A DNA stretch of 64,000 nt from Ailurus styani (Eukaryota; Chordata; Mammalia; Carnivora; Ailuridae): contig LNAC01000032.1 in NCBI GenBank assembly GCA_002007465.1, forward strand, positions 1,249,297 through 1,313,296. Direction: 5' to 3'. The position numbers were made by a program, and so were the translations under genes. This document shows, one piece after another, positions 44,640 through 56,955 of this stretch. The notes below the pieces were generated by a model. It saw only the letters and a program-made list of their open reading frames with translations, searched no databases and was not told where the DNA came from. How positions within the stretch are numbered: position 1 is the first letter of the stretch; every line of letters starts with the position of its first letter.

Positions 44640-45599
44640 GGTAACAAAAAGCTATGTTTATGAATTAGAAATTAACAAAAAGACAAAGCATCACTACCAT
44701 TGGAATTTAAATAACATACTTACAAATAGTCATGGATTAAAAAGAAAATAAATGGAAATCGGGAACTGTTTTAAAACTGAATAGGAATGGAAGTACTTAA
44801 TATTAAAACTTCCCTACTCAGGAAATTGCAGTCTTAAATGCATTTATTAGAAAACAGAAAAGTTTGAAAATAACTCAGCTTACAATACAAGAAGCTTGAA
44901 AAACAGCAGCAAAAATAAACCCAACGGAGGAAGTGGAAGGGAACTGATAAAGGTAAAAGCAGAATGTGAATCAAACTTCCTCCACATTTATTCTAAAGCA
45001 ATCTCTCCCCAAAATAGAGTGAGTCAATAAAAGCAAAAAAAAATTGTTTTTAAGGCACCATGCCAGGCAACCCTGAAACAAGAATGATCAAGAAAAAGAA
45101 AGAAGGAATACATAAACATGATAGAAAGGGTAAAAAAAGCTAATCCCCCCCTGAAAAAGAAAAGAAAAAAGCTAACCCCCCAATAATAATTGCTTATACC
45201 AATCAAGTTAAAACCATAAAGACCAAACTTAACTCAACAAAGAGAACCTCAGTCAATCTATGGCCATAGATTAAAACGGTGGTTAATGATCTACCTGGAA
45301 AAGAGTCCCAGGCCCGAAGACCTTAATGGGCCCTTTCGACCAAAACTTCAAGAATAGATAATACCTATCTTATATACAAAATCTGTACAAACTGTTCCAA
45401 AACATCAAAACAAATGAGATGCTAGCCAGCTCATCTGATAAGACAAGCATAATGCTGATCAAAATTAAACAGGTGAATATTATAAAAGTAAGCTATAGAC
45501 CAATCTTCTAAAAGTAAATAAAACAGATCTTAAATAAAATATTAGCAAATGGATTCCAGTAGCGGAATTAAAGAATGATCAAGTAAGGCTTCATCCAGC
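44640..45599 (+). mobile_element. Ancient LINE-1 (L1M/HAL1-like)
   Basis: Late blocks read like decayed L1 ORF2 in sense: ACAAACTGTTCCAAAACATC, AAGCTATAGACCAATCTTC and AATAAAATATTAGCAAATGG. The first half is too decayed to assign. Confidence 0.55.
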
Positions 45600-46045
45600 C
45601 TGCTAAAGTCAATTCCTGAATTTCACATTCTCTTAACACAAGCATGTCCCATCTAAACCATTCCCAGGGCCTGATTTATTCATCAGCTCTTCACTGCGTC
45701 CACCTTCCCCTCTTCAGTGGCCTATTTTAGGCTGGCTGGACTCCTGTGAGGGTCAGATCACGTTGCTCCTCTTTTCAAATGCCTTCAAAGGCTCTGCACT
45801 GGCCACATTAACTCCTACTCCCTGACTGTAGTCTTCACTCTGCTCTATTTTTCTTCCTGGCATTTAATCATTACTTGACATATTATGTATTTATCTTTTA
45901 TCTCTTCCCCGCAGCTGGAGTGCATGCTCCATGACGGAAGGGACCTTGTCTGTCTTGTTCACTGCTCTAAAACCATTACCTCACAATGCCCGTCACACAG
46001 TAGGTTCTTAAATATTTGATGAATGAATGAATGAATGAATGAATG
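45600..46045 (+). mobile_element. L2 3' end with (GAAT)n
   Basis: GGTCAGATCACGTTGCTCCT, then GACGGAAGGGACCTTGTCTG and CACACAGTAGGTTCTTAAAT follow the L2 3' order, ending in a GAAT repeat (46020-46046). Confidence 0.8.
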
Positions 46046-46119
46046 AAATAAATGATGAAAAATAGAACAGGATTTCAAAGTTCAAAACAGCAACCACCTT
46101 TAAGAATAACACAAACACA

Positions 46120-46319
46120 GGGCACCTGGGTGGCTCAGTTGGTTAAGTGTCAGTTGGTTAAGTGACTTTTGGTTTCGGCTCAGGTCATGATCACAGGATC
46201 GTGAGATCGAGCCCCTGTTGGGCTTGTGCTGGGCATGGAGCCTGCTTAAGATTCTCTCTCTGCCCCTGCTTCCCCCTAACCCTGTTCCAGTGTGGGTGCA
46301 TGTGGTCTTGTTCTCTCAA

Positions 46320-46350
<31 letters not shown>
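46120..46350 (+). mobile_element. Can-SINE with internal tandem duplication
   Basis: CAGTTGGTTAAGTG occurs twice in the head, and the tail is (AAAT)n. Flanks AATAACACAAACAC and AATAACACAAATAC. Confidence 0.92.
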
Positions 46351-46354
<4 letters not shown>

Positions 46355-46616
46355 CACAAATACACATACTTCTGGTTATGTGGGCACAGAGGTGTGCCAG
46401 ATATTATTCAGGGCTCTAATGATAGAGTGATGAATGAAAACGCTGAGTTTCAGGGTGCCTGGGTGGTTCAGTTGGTTAAGCGCCTGTGTTCAGCTCAGGT
46501 TATGATCTCAGGGATTTGGGATCGAGTCCCACATTGGGCTCCCTGCTCAGTGGGGAGCCTGCATCTCCCTCTGCCTATCTCTCTCTCTCTCTCTGACAAA
46601 TTAATACATAAAAATT

Positions 46617-46802
46617 TAAAAAATATTTTATTTATTTATTTGACAGAAAGAGAGCACAAGTAAGCAGAGCAGCAGGCAGAGGGAGAAGGAGAAGCAGGCT
46701 CCCCACTGAGCAGAGAGCCTGACACAGGGCTTCATCCCAGGACCCTGGATCATGACCTGAGCCGAAGGCAGCTGCTCAACCATCTGAGCTACCCAGGTGC
46801 CC
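46617..46802 (-). mobile_element. Can-SINE (inner 1)
   Basis: Antisense copy. CTCTCTCTGACAAA lies on both sides, from the outer SINE. Confidence 0.92.
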
Positions 46803-46830
46803 CTCTCTCTGACAAATAAATAAATAAATC

Positions 46831-47027
46831 TTTTTTTTTAAAGATTTTATTTATTTGACACAGAGAGAGAGAGAGATCACAAGTAGGCAGAGAGGCAGGC
46901 AGAGAGAGAGGGGGAAGCAGGCTCCCCGCCGAGCAGAGAGCCCGATGTGGGCCTCGATCCCAGGACCCTGAGATCATGACCTGAGCTGAAGGCAGAGGCT
47001 TTAACCCACTGAGCCACCCAGGCGCCC
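46831..47027 (-). mobile_element. Can-SINE (inner 2)
   Basis: Young antisense copy inserted in AAATAAATAAATCTT, which is present on both sides. Confidence 0.94.
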
Positions 47028-47510
47028 TAAATAAATAAATCTTAAAAAAAGAAAAAACTGAGTTTCTTGCCCAAACCGGACATAGCAGGAAAGCTGAACA
47101 GAACAGGCAATTAAATAAAGTGAAATAAATATTATAATAGGAAAAATACTAGGGCCTATGGAGGCATGTAGCAGGGAGACCCCCACCAAGGCTTGGAGTA
47201 AGATTTAAACTGATGTCCATATGTATTAATAACTGAAAGAGGAATGGGAGCTAGCCAAATGAAGAGGTGAAGACATGTTCCTAGCAGAGGGAGTGGCATG
47301 TTCAAAGACCCAGAGGCATAAGAGTTTGTGACTCTCTACTAATAAAGAGATTATCAGGTAGAAAGTTAAAACTTGACCTCAAACAAAGCAGTATAACCAT
47401 TGTGGCACACTGGTGAGCATCAAGTTTTGAGGTGTGATGGTACATGATGGAATGGACTAAGACTGTTTCTGCATATCTACAGTGCTGAGTGGTCTGAAGC
47501 AAATGGAAGC

Positions 47511-47742
47511 ATGGTTAATACATTGATCGGAGGGGAAAGGGAGTTATGGTGGTAGTAGCCAGCATTGACAGTTTTGGTCCTAGTCTCAGTAGGGAAGAAT
47601 TTCGGTGAAGGTAGAAACTGATAGATATGAGGCACACTGAAGCAGGTGATGAAGGCAAAGGGCAGGCTCACAATGGGGGGCTCATCACTATATTATTGCT
47701 GTGCTGCTGTTTTGTCAATCATTGATGACCATTTACTGAGTG
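47511..47742. other. Unique spacer
   Basis: No gene or repeat recognised. Confidence 0.4.
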
Positions 47743-48028
47743 TACTTGACCCTTAAACACGGGGACCTGGAGTACCAACCCCACACTCTGTCCCCAGCCC
47801 ATAGTCCAAAATCCATGTATAACTTTTGACTCCTCCAAAAATTTAACCACTAATGGCCTACCGTTGACCAGAAGCCTTACTGATAACATAACCATTTGAT
47901 TAACACATATTTTGCGTGTTATCTGTATTATATATGGTACTCTTACAGCAAAGTAAGCTAGAGAAAAGAAAATTTCATTAAGAAAATTATAAGCCAAAAT
48001 ACATTTAAGTACCATACTGCATTTATTG

Positions 48029-50489
48029 AAAAAAAATCTGCAACCAGCAGAGAAATTGAACCAGGAATCAAAAATCTCCCAACAAACAAAAGGCTAGGGC
48101 CAGTTGGCTTCCCAGTGAAATTCTACCAAACATTTAAGGAAGAGTTAACACTCTTCTTAAACTGTTCCAAAAAACAGAAATGGAAGGAAAACTTCCCAAC
48201 TCATTCTACAAGGCCAGCAATACCTTGATTCCAAAACCAGACAAAACCCTACTGAAAAGGAGAATTATAGGCCAATATACTTGATGAACATGGATAGAAA
48301 AGCTCTCAACAAGATACTAGCAAATTGAATCCAACAGTTAATAATTAAATAATTAAAAAATTATTCACCATGATTAAGTGAGATTTATTCCTGGGCTGTA
48401 AGGTTGGTTCAACATTCGCAAATCAATCAATATGATACATTACATTAATAAAAGAAAGTACAAGAACCATACGATCTTCTCAATAGATGCAGAAAAAGCA
48501 TTTGACAAAGTACAGCATCCTTTCTGGACTAAAACCCTGAACAAAGTAGGGATAGAAGGAACACACCCTAACATTATGAAAGCCATATACAAAAGACCCA
48601 CAGCTAATATCATCCTCAAAGGGAAAAAAACTAAGAGCTTTTCCTCTACTTTCAGGATCAAGACAAGGATATCCACTCTCATTTCTGGTATTTAACCTTG
48701 TACTAGAAGTCTTTGCCTCAGCAATCAGACAACAAAAAGAAATAAAAGGCATCTAAATTGGCAAGGAAGAAGTCAAACTTTCACTATTTGTAGACAACAT
48801 GATACTCTGTAGAAAACCCAAAAGACTGTAAAAGTTGCTAGAACTGATACAAGAATTTGGCAAAGTTGCAGGATATAAAATCAATGTACAGAAATCTGTT
48901 GTATTTTTGAATACCAAAAATGAGGAAGCAGAAAATCAAGGAATCAATCCCATTTACAATTGCACCAATGAATGAAACGGGATCACTTCTTTTATACCGT
49001 ACACAAAAATAAATTCAAAATGGATGAATGACCTAAATGTGAGATAGGAAACCATCAAAATCCTAGAGAGAACACAGGCAGAAACTTCCTACTAGACACA
49101 TCTCTGATGGCAAGGGAAACCAAAGCAAAAATGAACTACTGGGACTTCATCAAGATAAAAATCTTCTGCACAGCGAAGGAAACAATCAACAAAACTAAAA
49201 GGCAGCTTATGAAGTGGGACGAGATATTTGCAAATGACTTATCTGATAAAGGGTTAGTATTCAAAATCTACAAAGAACTTGCCAAACTCAACACCCAAAA
49301 AACAAATAATCCAGTTAAGAAATAGGCAGAGGGGGCACCTGGGTGGCTCAGTGGGTTGAAGCCGCTGCCTTCGGCTCAGGTCATGATCCCAGGGTCCTGG
49401 GATCGAGGCCCGCATCGGGCTCTCTGCTCGGCGGTGATCCTGCTTCCTCCTCTCTCCTCTCTCTCTGCCGCCTCTCTGCCTACTTGTAATCTCTCTCTCT
49501 GTGTCAAATGAATAAATAAAATCTTAAAAAAAAAAAAAAAAAAAGAAATAGGCAGAGGAAATGAGCAGACATTCTTCCAAGGAAGACATCTAGATGGCTA
49601 ACAGACACATGAAAAGATGCTCAACATCACTCATCATCAGGGGAACACAAATCAAAACCACAATGAGATACCACCTCACACCAGTCAGAATGACTAAAAT
49701 TAAGAAGTCAGGAAATAACAGATGTTGGCAAGGATGCAGAGAAGGGGGAACCCTCCTACACTGTTGGTGAGAATGCAAGCTGGTGCAGCCACTCTGGAAA
49801 ACAGTATGGAGGTTCCTCGAAAAGTTGAAAATAGAGCTACCCTATGACCCAGCAATTGCACTACTGGGTATTTACCCTAAAGATACAAATGTAGTGATTT
49901 GAAGGGGCACGTGCACCCTAATGTTTATAGCAGCAATGTCCACAATAGCCAAACTATGGAAAGAGCCCATATGTCCATCGATAGATGAATGGATAGAGAA
50001 GATGTGGTACATATATGCAATGGAATATTACTCAGCCATAAGAAGAATGAAATCTTGCCATTTGCAACGATGTGGGTGGAACTAGCATGTATTATGGTAA
50101 GTGAAGTAAGTCAACCAGAGAAAGACAAATACCATGATTTCAGCCATACGGAATTTAAGAAACAAAAAATGAACATAGGAGAAGAGACAAAAAAGAGAGG
50201 GAGGCAAACCATAGGAGACTCTTCACTCTAGAGAACATACTGAGAGTTGCTGGAGGGAGGTGGGTTTGGGGGATGGGCTAAATGGGTGATGGGCCTTGAA
50301 AAGGACACTTGTGATGAGCACTGGGTGTTGTACGTATGTGATGAATCACTAAATTCTACTCTGAATATTATACTATATATTAACTAACTAGCATTTAAAT
50401 AAAAAATTGAAAAAAGGAACTTAAAGGAACTAAAAACTGGATTTTATAAAAATGAAAAAAGAAGGAGAAAAAAAAAAAAGAAAAAGCTC
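48029..50489 (+). mobile_element. LINE-1, 5'-truncated, internally deleted, defective
   Basis: Sense L1 from the middle of ORF2 to the 3' end and A-rich tail. A frame at 48432-48695 reads reverse transcriptase ([20 protein letters not shown]). The catalytic motif is mutated from Y-A-D-D to F-V-D-N (48787-48798). Near 48965 the sequence jumps from the reverse transcriptase region to a later part of ORF2, so a piece is deleted. A Can-SINE sits at 49333-49542. Confidence 0.95.
49333..49542 (+). mobile_element. Can-SINE inside LINE-1
   Basis: Young sense copy with perfect TSD AAGAAATAGGCAGAGG (49317-49332 and 49543-49558). Confidence 0.97.
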
Positions 50490-50559
50490 TCCATATAAAT
50501 GGACCTGCACAGTTCAAACCCACCATTGTTCAAGGGTTAACTCTATCTACTATGTCCAG

Positions 50560-50735
50560 GTGTAACACAAGAAACTTTACACGTTCATACCATATAATTC
50601 TCACAAGATTCTTAGCACAGAATTATCTCTAGTAGGAATAATAAAGCTCAGAAAAGTTTAGAGACTTGCCCCAAATCACACAGCTACCAGAGAGACTAGA
50701 ATTCAAATTTTGTTCTGTTTGGCTCTCAAACCCTA
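50560..50735 (-). mobile_element. MIR
   Basis: TACTATGTCCAGGTG at the left and GACTTGCCCCAAATCACACA at the right are MIR landmarks in reverse. Confidence 0.7.
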
Positions 50736-51059
50736 TTTTTTCCTATATTTCCAAAATATAATATATTATATTTTTAATATAATGTGACAGATCCAGGGTT
50801 AGAATTGAGTTCTTTTTCACTGTCAAAGTTGTTAGCACTATACCTCTCAGATCATTTTCCAGTTTCCATTCAGCACAGTATAGAATGCTGGTTGGCATTC
50901 TTTACCTAGCGGGACAGAGGTATCTTAACTTTTGAAGAATTTGGGTCATCAGCGACTTCCTCACCTTTTTTTTTAACGAGTTCCTGCAATATTCCATTAG
51001 CTTTCAGAATTGAACACAGAAATATTAAGAGGCACTCTGGAAAATCCTAAAGGTCTCAG
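50736..51059. other. AT-rich spacer
   Basis: No gene recognised. A TATAATATATTAT block lies at about 50755-50785. Confidence 0.4.
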
Positions 51060-52261
51060 ATATAGTGCTTCCTGCTCCATTATATAGCAGCAAAGTAATT
51101 CCTCGTCACAATCAGAATTGGTCCCCTTCTGGGTATTGGTACAAGAAGCCAAAACAGTCAGATGGTAGTCATAACTTCCAATTCAGTAGGGGATGTTATT
51201 GTGTCTCCCCTCCCTGGTGGGAGCATCTTACCTTTGGGAACGAAGACCCCAAAATTCTGTGACAAGGCTAAGAATCAATGTGCTCACTTCCAATCTTGAT
51301 TCTCAGACTTGTGTGTTCTGGCTATGAAAGAAAAATTTGGGTTGCAGACTTAAAGCCTACCCTCCATCTTGTGGGACAGCATACCAGAAGTCACTGCAAC
51401 TGAGTCTTTGGGAGGGTATTCCACTTTCCTACCAGGCCAGCTGCTTTCTGAGGTGACAGGTTGTGGGAAGACCAGTGAATTCTCGTTGCCATAATTCTTT
51501 TGTCATGGGATGGGTTATTTGACACAGGCAAGGTCGTGGAGGTCCCACAGTAATGATGAAGGCATTCCGGAAGTCCACAGATGGTGGTGTAGACAGAAAC
51601 CCCGCAGGCAGGGCAGGCAAAGCCACACTCAGGGTGTGTATCTATTCCATCGATGACAAATGACTCCATGACGGAAAGGTCCAGTGTCATCATCCTGCTA
51701 GTGGGTGGCCACTTTGTTTCCCAAGAAATGATGCCACATTGAGAAATCAAAGTAGGTCTCAGCTGAAAACAGGTTTAGGAATACAATAGTGGGAGTCTTT
51801 TATTTAGCCCACGCATAGCTTCTATTCTCGAAGATACAGCAACTTTTTACATGGGCCACTGAGCCAAATACTGGGGTGGCTAAGGAAAAGGCTGACATTC
51901 ACAGATGGGTCACTTTTCTCACCTGATCAAGGTGGACAATTTTTGCTGCAGATGTCCTTCAGTGTACATTCATATGGAATACAAATATCTTCTCACTCTG
52001 TGTCCGTTTAATAAAATCTATCCACATACCTGTTCTCCAAACCTTTTTGTCATCAATTTCCAATCTTGTTCCTTCCAAGTCCCTTACCATTTAACTAGCC
52101 AATAGCTACTGCCTGGGAAGCTGTCCAGACCTACATCTCTTGGACATCACAGTGTAGATAAATGCGCAACTCGAATTCTGCCCATAAAGAGGATTTCCCT
52201 TCACCACTAGACTAGTACTACAGCCGTTGACTTTTTCTTCCTTAGTTAACTGGTCCTGGGG

Positions 52262-52468
52262 GGGGGCGACTGGGTGGCTCAGTGGGTTAAAGCCTCTGCT
52301 TTCCGCTCAGGTCATGATCTCAGCGTCCTGGGATCGAGGCCCGCATCGGGCTCTCTGCTCAGCAGGGAGCCTGCTTCCTCCTCTCCCTGTCTCTCTGCCT
52401 CCTCTCTGCCTACTTGTAATCTCTCTCTCTGTGTCAAATAAATAAATAAAATCTTAAAAAAAAAAAAA
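52262..52468 (+). mobile_element. Can-SINE
   Basis: Young sense copy; TSD ACTGGTCCTGGG and ACTGGTCCTAGGG. Confidence 0.95.
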
Positions 52469-52569
52469 AACTGGTCCTAGGGAAATACTTCCTGAGGCCG
52501 TAGATGGGAAGTGTGGGACAGCCTGCACTAGCCACTTACCAGGACCAGCTGATCCTGATACCTTATACA

Positions 52570-52782
52570 CTTTTTTTAAAAAAAAGATATTATTTATTAT
52601 TTGAGAGCGAGTGAGAGAGAGAGAGAGAGAGAGAGAGAACACGAGAGAGCACAAGTGGTGAAGAGGGAGAAGCAGGCTCCCTGCTGAGCAGGGAGCCCAA
52701 CGCAGGACTCGATCCCAGGACCCCGGGATCATGACCTGAGCTGAAGGCAGCCACTTCACCGACTGAACCACCCAGGTGCCCC
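52570..52782 (-). mobile_element. Can-SINE
   Basis: Antisense copy with (GA)n in the middle; about 100 bp from a sense copy. Confidence 0.93.
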
Positions 52783-53445
52783 AACACAATCTTTTTATTT
52801 AATAGTAGACCACAGCTGGGCATGCCCAGTCTTCCTGCCCAGTTCTGGTTGGCTTAGATCACAAGGGCACTTGGTATCTTGTAGCGGGTAGCCCAGCAGC
52901 AATCTAGGAGCTGTTCTCAAAAAGAAAAAGAAATCTTTTTTGCAGAAGGTACAGCAACTCTCAAACCCTAGAGAGGTCTGTAATTCTCTGCTGAGCCTGC
53001 ATATGGCATCCGTATTTGCCGTAGACACTCCAGTGGGATCTGCAGGTCAGTGAAATTCAAGTGGCAGAGCAGTTTGCACTGCGGCCGTCTCAGTGTGGAG
53101 CCGTCTCCTGCTCTGCCTGCCCGCACTCAGCCGTGCAGGTTACTTGGTAAATGGGTCACACTCACGTGTAGGATATGCAGCTTCCAAGAGCCCCCCAGAA
53201 CACACAAGCGTTGCACATAGCGTTGTGGAAGGGGACTCCAGGAGCAGCAACTTGGCTTTCATTTTGGAGGCAACCTGGCAACAAGATCCAGTCCACTGAA
53301 CCTCCAGAAACTTCAGAGGTGGTGCACTCTGGAATTTTCATGGGACTCGTATCCGCGTTCTGGCACTATTCCCATTTTGTGTTGCAGACTTTCCTTCGAT
53401 TTCTACCTAGCATTGTTTCTTCTTTACCCCAGAGACTGTTTACTT

Positions 53446-53646
53446 TTTTTTTTTTTAAGATTTTATTTCATTTGACAGAGGGAGACACAGCAAAAGAGGG
53501 AACACAAGCAGGGGGAGCAGGAGAGGGAGTGGGAGGGGAGAAGCTCCCCTGCTCGGCGGGGAACCCGAGTCACTGATCCCAGAACCCTGGGATCCTGACC
53601 CGAGCTGAAGGCAGATGCCTAACCGACTGAGACACCCAGGTGCCCC
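53446..53646 (-). mobile_element. Can-SINE
   Basis: Antisense copy ending GAGACACCCAGGTGCCCC; flanks CTGTTTACTTT and CTGTTTCTTTACTTT. Confidence 0.92.
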
Positions 53647-53675
53647 TGTTTCTTTACTTTTGTTTCCAGGTTTTT

Positions 53676-53883
53676 CTTTTCTTTTTTTTAAAGATTATTT
53701 ATTTATTTGACACAGAGAGAGAGAGATTACAAGTAGGCAGAGAGGCAGGCAGAGAGACAAGGAGAGGAGGAAGCAGGCTCCCTGCTGAGCAGAGAGCCTG
53801 ATGTGGGCCTCGATCCCAGGACCTTGAGATCATGACCTGAGCCGAAAGCAGAGGCTTTAACCCACTGAGCCAACCAGGCGCCC
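53676..53883 (-). mobile_element. Can-SINE
   Basis: Antisense copy; flanks TGTTTCCAGGTTTTTC and TGTTTCTAGGTTTTTC. Confidence 0.95.
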
Positions 53884-53929
53884 TGTTTCTAGGTTTTTCA
53901 ACTCATTTTATCTCTAAGTTGGAATCATT

Positions 53930-54262
53930 TAACATTGATTCAAGATTTACTGATTGCCTACGATGTGCCAGGCATGGAGGGCTGGGGGTGGGCGCTAAGA
54001 CAACACAGCTGCCTTCGTTTAAGGGGGAAAGTCAAGTACAACACAGTGGGCTGTGACAGAGATAGCAGACGGAGGGCTGGAAACACACACAGGAGGGGGA
54101 TCTCAACTAGATGGGGGAGTGGTCAGGAAAGGCTGCCAGGAAGTGCTGATCTGAGGCTGAGTTCTGAAAGATGAGTGGGTCTCTGTGAGTAAAGCCAGGA
54201 TAGGGTCAGAGGGTTCTCCAGGTAAGGGGAGCAGCATGTGCAAAGCCTGCAGGTGAACAAAG
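53930..54262 (-). mobile_element. L2 3' region
   Basis: GATTGCCTACGATGTGCCAG, then GGAAAGGCTGCCAGGAAGTG and GCATGTGCAAAGCCTGCAGG follow reversed L2 order. Confidence 0.8.
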
Positions 54263-55299
54263 GGCAGCTGCTCTGATGTACCGTCAGCCTCCTTTTCCTT
54301 TCAGAGCTCTCCTTCCGGTTCCCACCCATTCTCCAGCCCAATATTGTTTCCATTCCTTCCCTGAAGATGACCCAAAAGTTTGCCGTAAGTTCTACAAAGA
54401 CAATTTAGTTTCACTATCTTTTGGGGAAGAAAACCCTTTCAGACCCCTTATTGCTTGGGGACACAAAACTCTGGATCTGCTTACTAAAGAACGCCGCTTT
54501 AAGCTTTGACCCTTCTTGCTTAAACAACTTATTCCTTCATTTCTGCCTGTTATTCTTGACTCAGCAAATAATTACTTATCAGTTTCTGATAATTACTAGG
54601 AGGCAGTCGGGGGGCACAGTATCTTGCGTTCTAGTAAAACTACTCACCTTTCAATAGTTAATAGGCATTTCCTATTGTTCCTATGCAAGTCATAAGACGT
54701 AGGTCCTGAAGGAGCAAGATTTGAAAGAAACTGGAATACAGAAAAAAAATTCCATAAAAAATGGAACCGGCTTCGAAACCAGTAGTGTTTTACAGCTTTC
54801 TTTAAGGTCATTGTGAATGACTCCACTGTAAGAAAGGCTAATCAGTTTTCTGATCATTTAATTAAATAAACGTGTTCCTGTTATGTAGTCTGTCCTGGGA
54901 TAAGGGCTCATAAATACGTGGGGTGGGGTTAGTACTAAAACACCCAAAATACAATTGTGCCTTCAAGTAACTTTCTATGTAATAAAGAATTGAGAGGGGG
55001 AAAAAAAAAAAGAATTGAGAAGAACATACGGGGGGTTGTGTATTATTTATTTGTAAAGAAAAGATAAGTTTGAGCACGTGATTTAATATTATAAAGTCAC
55101 AGGCTATTAACTTTAAAAGAACCTATTATATTGCACTTACTCTCCTTCTATTTACAAATTACTTAAATTAGCACATATATACTAGTGATATTGTCAATAA
55201 AGCGTTGCAAGCTAGGGAAAGATGTAGGTTACATGTAGTTCTGCCTCAGCAATGAGAGTACAATTGTTTTGTGTTTCTTGTGTACCAAGAACATACTTA
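54263..55299. other. Unique spacer
   Basis: No gene or repeat recognised. AAGAATTGAGA recurs around a poly-A run at about 54985-55020, possibly a small duplication. Confidence 0.45.
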
Positions 55300-55313
55300 A
55301 AAATGTCATTATA

Positions 55314-55506
55314 GGGCGCCTGGGTGGCTCAGTGGGTTAAAGCCTCTGCCCTTGGCTCAGGTCATGATCTCAGGGTCCTGGGATTGAGGCCCACATCAGG
55401 CTCCCTGCTTAGCAGGGAGCCTGCTTCCTCCTCTCTTTCTGCCTGCCTCTCTGCCTACTTGTAATCTCTGTCAAATAAATAAATAAAATCTTTAAAAAAG
55501 AAAAAA
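55314..55506 (+). mobile_element. Can-SINE
   Basis: Young sense copy; flanks AATGTCATTATA and AAGTCATTATA. Confidence 0.95.
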
Positions 55507-55519
55507 AAGTCATTATAAA

Positions 55520-56769
55520 AAACTAGAAAATTACAGTGTAAAAATAAGGATATAGACATCACTACACACTAATCAAATTTATCAACAACCTACATGGCTA
55601 CCAAGCTAAAATAAAGGTATCTGAAAAGCAAAAATGGCAAAAACCATGAACGTCTCTGACAGTTCTGATGCACTCATAAGGAAATGCCTCAGTCCTGGCT
55701 GGAGGGTCGTTTCTGTCAGTTGTCTGAGAGGTTCTCTGTGGCACCGTATCTATACTTGCGGGAGTTTTTGCAAAATTATGAACCTTGTGTGGGAACCAAG
55801 TTTCTTAGGAGAACAGACACAGAGTCTCAAGTAACTCTAATATTGGTTTATGCTTATGATTGTTTATTCACAAATGAGTGAACACAAATTTTATCCATCT
55901 TTAACAACTCACTTAGCTGTTCCTAGTAAGTAATGCTTTTTGGCCTCCAGATGGACATGAAGATCTATATAACTATGCATTGTTTACTAATGGAAACTAA
56001 AGAAATGGCCTTCAATTTTGGATTAGCTCATGACCTATCAGAAGGAAACGCATTAATAGCCTCTGTGTCCCCAGGTCACACAACCTTCCTCCCGCAAGCC
56101 GTGTACTCGTATCCTTCCTGCCCACTGGTTTTAGGTGAAGTGCCATGTCTCGTGGGTATTATAAGGCAGAAGTGAAGAGAAGACCCAATTTCCTGGTTGA
56201 TACAGATTCTGTCTCTGAATTTGGAGCAAAACAATGAGTGAATCGTAAAATACCTACCTACCACTTTTATTTTTCAGGAGGTCTCAGTCTCATATGGCAA
56301 AGCTTAAGTGTTTTCCCCCCTTAAAATCTTCTTTCACTTCTCAGTGATTCCACTTAGATAGTATCTGCAGTGTTGTTTTCAGCTTTGTTGGTTTTCTTTT
56401 TTTTTGGCTTTGAAAGTATTTGTAATGTCTTCAAAAGTTACTTTGAATAGAGGACTCCTGGCTTTCTTAGTATTACATGTTGCTAATTAACACATGCATG
56501 TCAGAGCCTCATGAGTTGACAGTAGATTCCAAACCACCGCTTTCAAGTTTTTTGCACACACATAAACATTAATGTATAAATAAAAAGTAGAATCCTTTCC
56601 CACTGATTTGTGGACTACACTTGATTTGTTCTATAGAAGTACCCCATAAATAGTAGCATGTAAACAACATCTCTATAAATTGAACCATATGTTCCTATTC
56701 AACAATGGTTTCAATAGGAAATTAGGAAATTTTTCATATCACTGGGATACTCTTTTAAAATACATCTGT
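55520..56769. other. Unique spacer
   Basis: No gene or repeat recognised over about 1.2 kb. Confidence 0.45.
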
Positions 56770-56955
56770 TGGGAGCCTGGGTGGCTCAGTTGTTAAGTGT
56801 CGGCCTTCAGCTCAGATCATGATCCCACGGTCCTGGGATCGAACCCCACATCGGGCTCTCTGCTCAGCAGGGAGCCTGCTTCTCCTTCTCCAGCTCCCCT
56901 GTGCTTGTGTTTCCTATCTCTCTGTCATAAATTAAAACAAACAAACAAAGAAAAA
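56770..56955 (+). mobile_element. Can-SINE
   Basis: Sense copy with GTTGTTAAGTGTCGGCC head and (AAAC)n tail. Confidence 0.92.

Larger units (their letters stand above)
46454..47050 (+). mobile_element. Can-SINE (outer), with two antisense SINEs in its tail
   Basis: Sense head at 46454. The tail is broken by antisense SINEs at 46617-46802 and 46831-47027 and finishes AAATCTTAAAAAAAG. ACGCTGAGTTTC and AACTGAGTTTC flank the cluster. Confidence 0.9.
46385..47510 (-). mobile_element. L2, interrupted by a SINE cluster
   Basis: Reversed L2 features lie on both sides of the SINEs: GTGCCAGATATTATTCAGGG before, and GTGGCATGTTCAAAGACCC after. The boundaries are soft. Confidence 0.55.
47743..50541 (-). 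mobile_element. Tigger-family DNA transposon remnant, split by LINE-1
   Basis: Left part 47743-48028 starts TTGACCCTTAAACAC. Right part about 50490-50541 ends TTGTTCAAGGGTTAACT. These are the inverted ends, and ACTCCTCCAAAAATTTAACC and GTAAGCTAGAGAAAAGAAAA lie inside in order. The element is a short non-autonomous copy of about 340 bp once the L1 is removed. Probably the Tigger2 group. Confidence 0.8.
51060..53440 (-). mobile_element. Possible degenerate retrovirus-like internal sequence
   Basis: About 1.9 kb outside the two SINEs it contains. Its composition is moderately GC and unlike the AT-rich spacer. It has a 119-codon minus-strand frame (51391-51750) with a C-x2-C pair (FACPACG) and reads like old ERVL/MaLR internal sequence in antisense. 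I cannot confirm the family. Many stops interrupt it. Confidence 0.35.

Noticed and set aside
53175..53576. 133-codon plus-strand open frame
   Set aside because: It runs from unassigned sequence into an antisense Can-SINE; no domain and no splice support.
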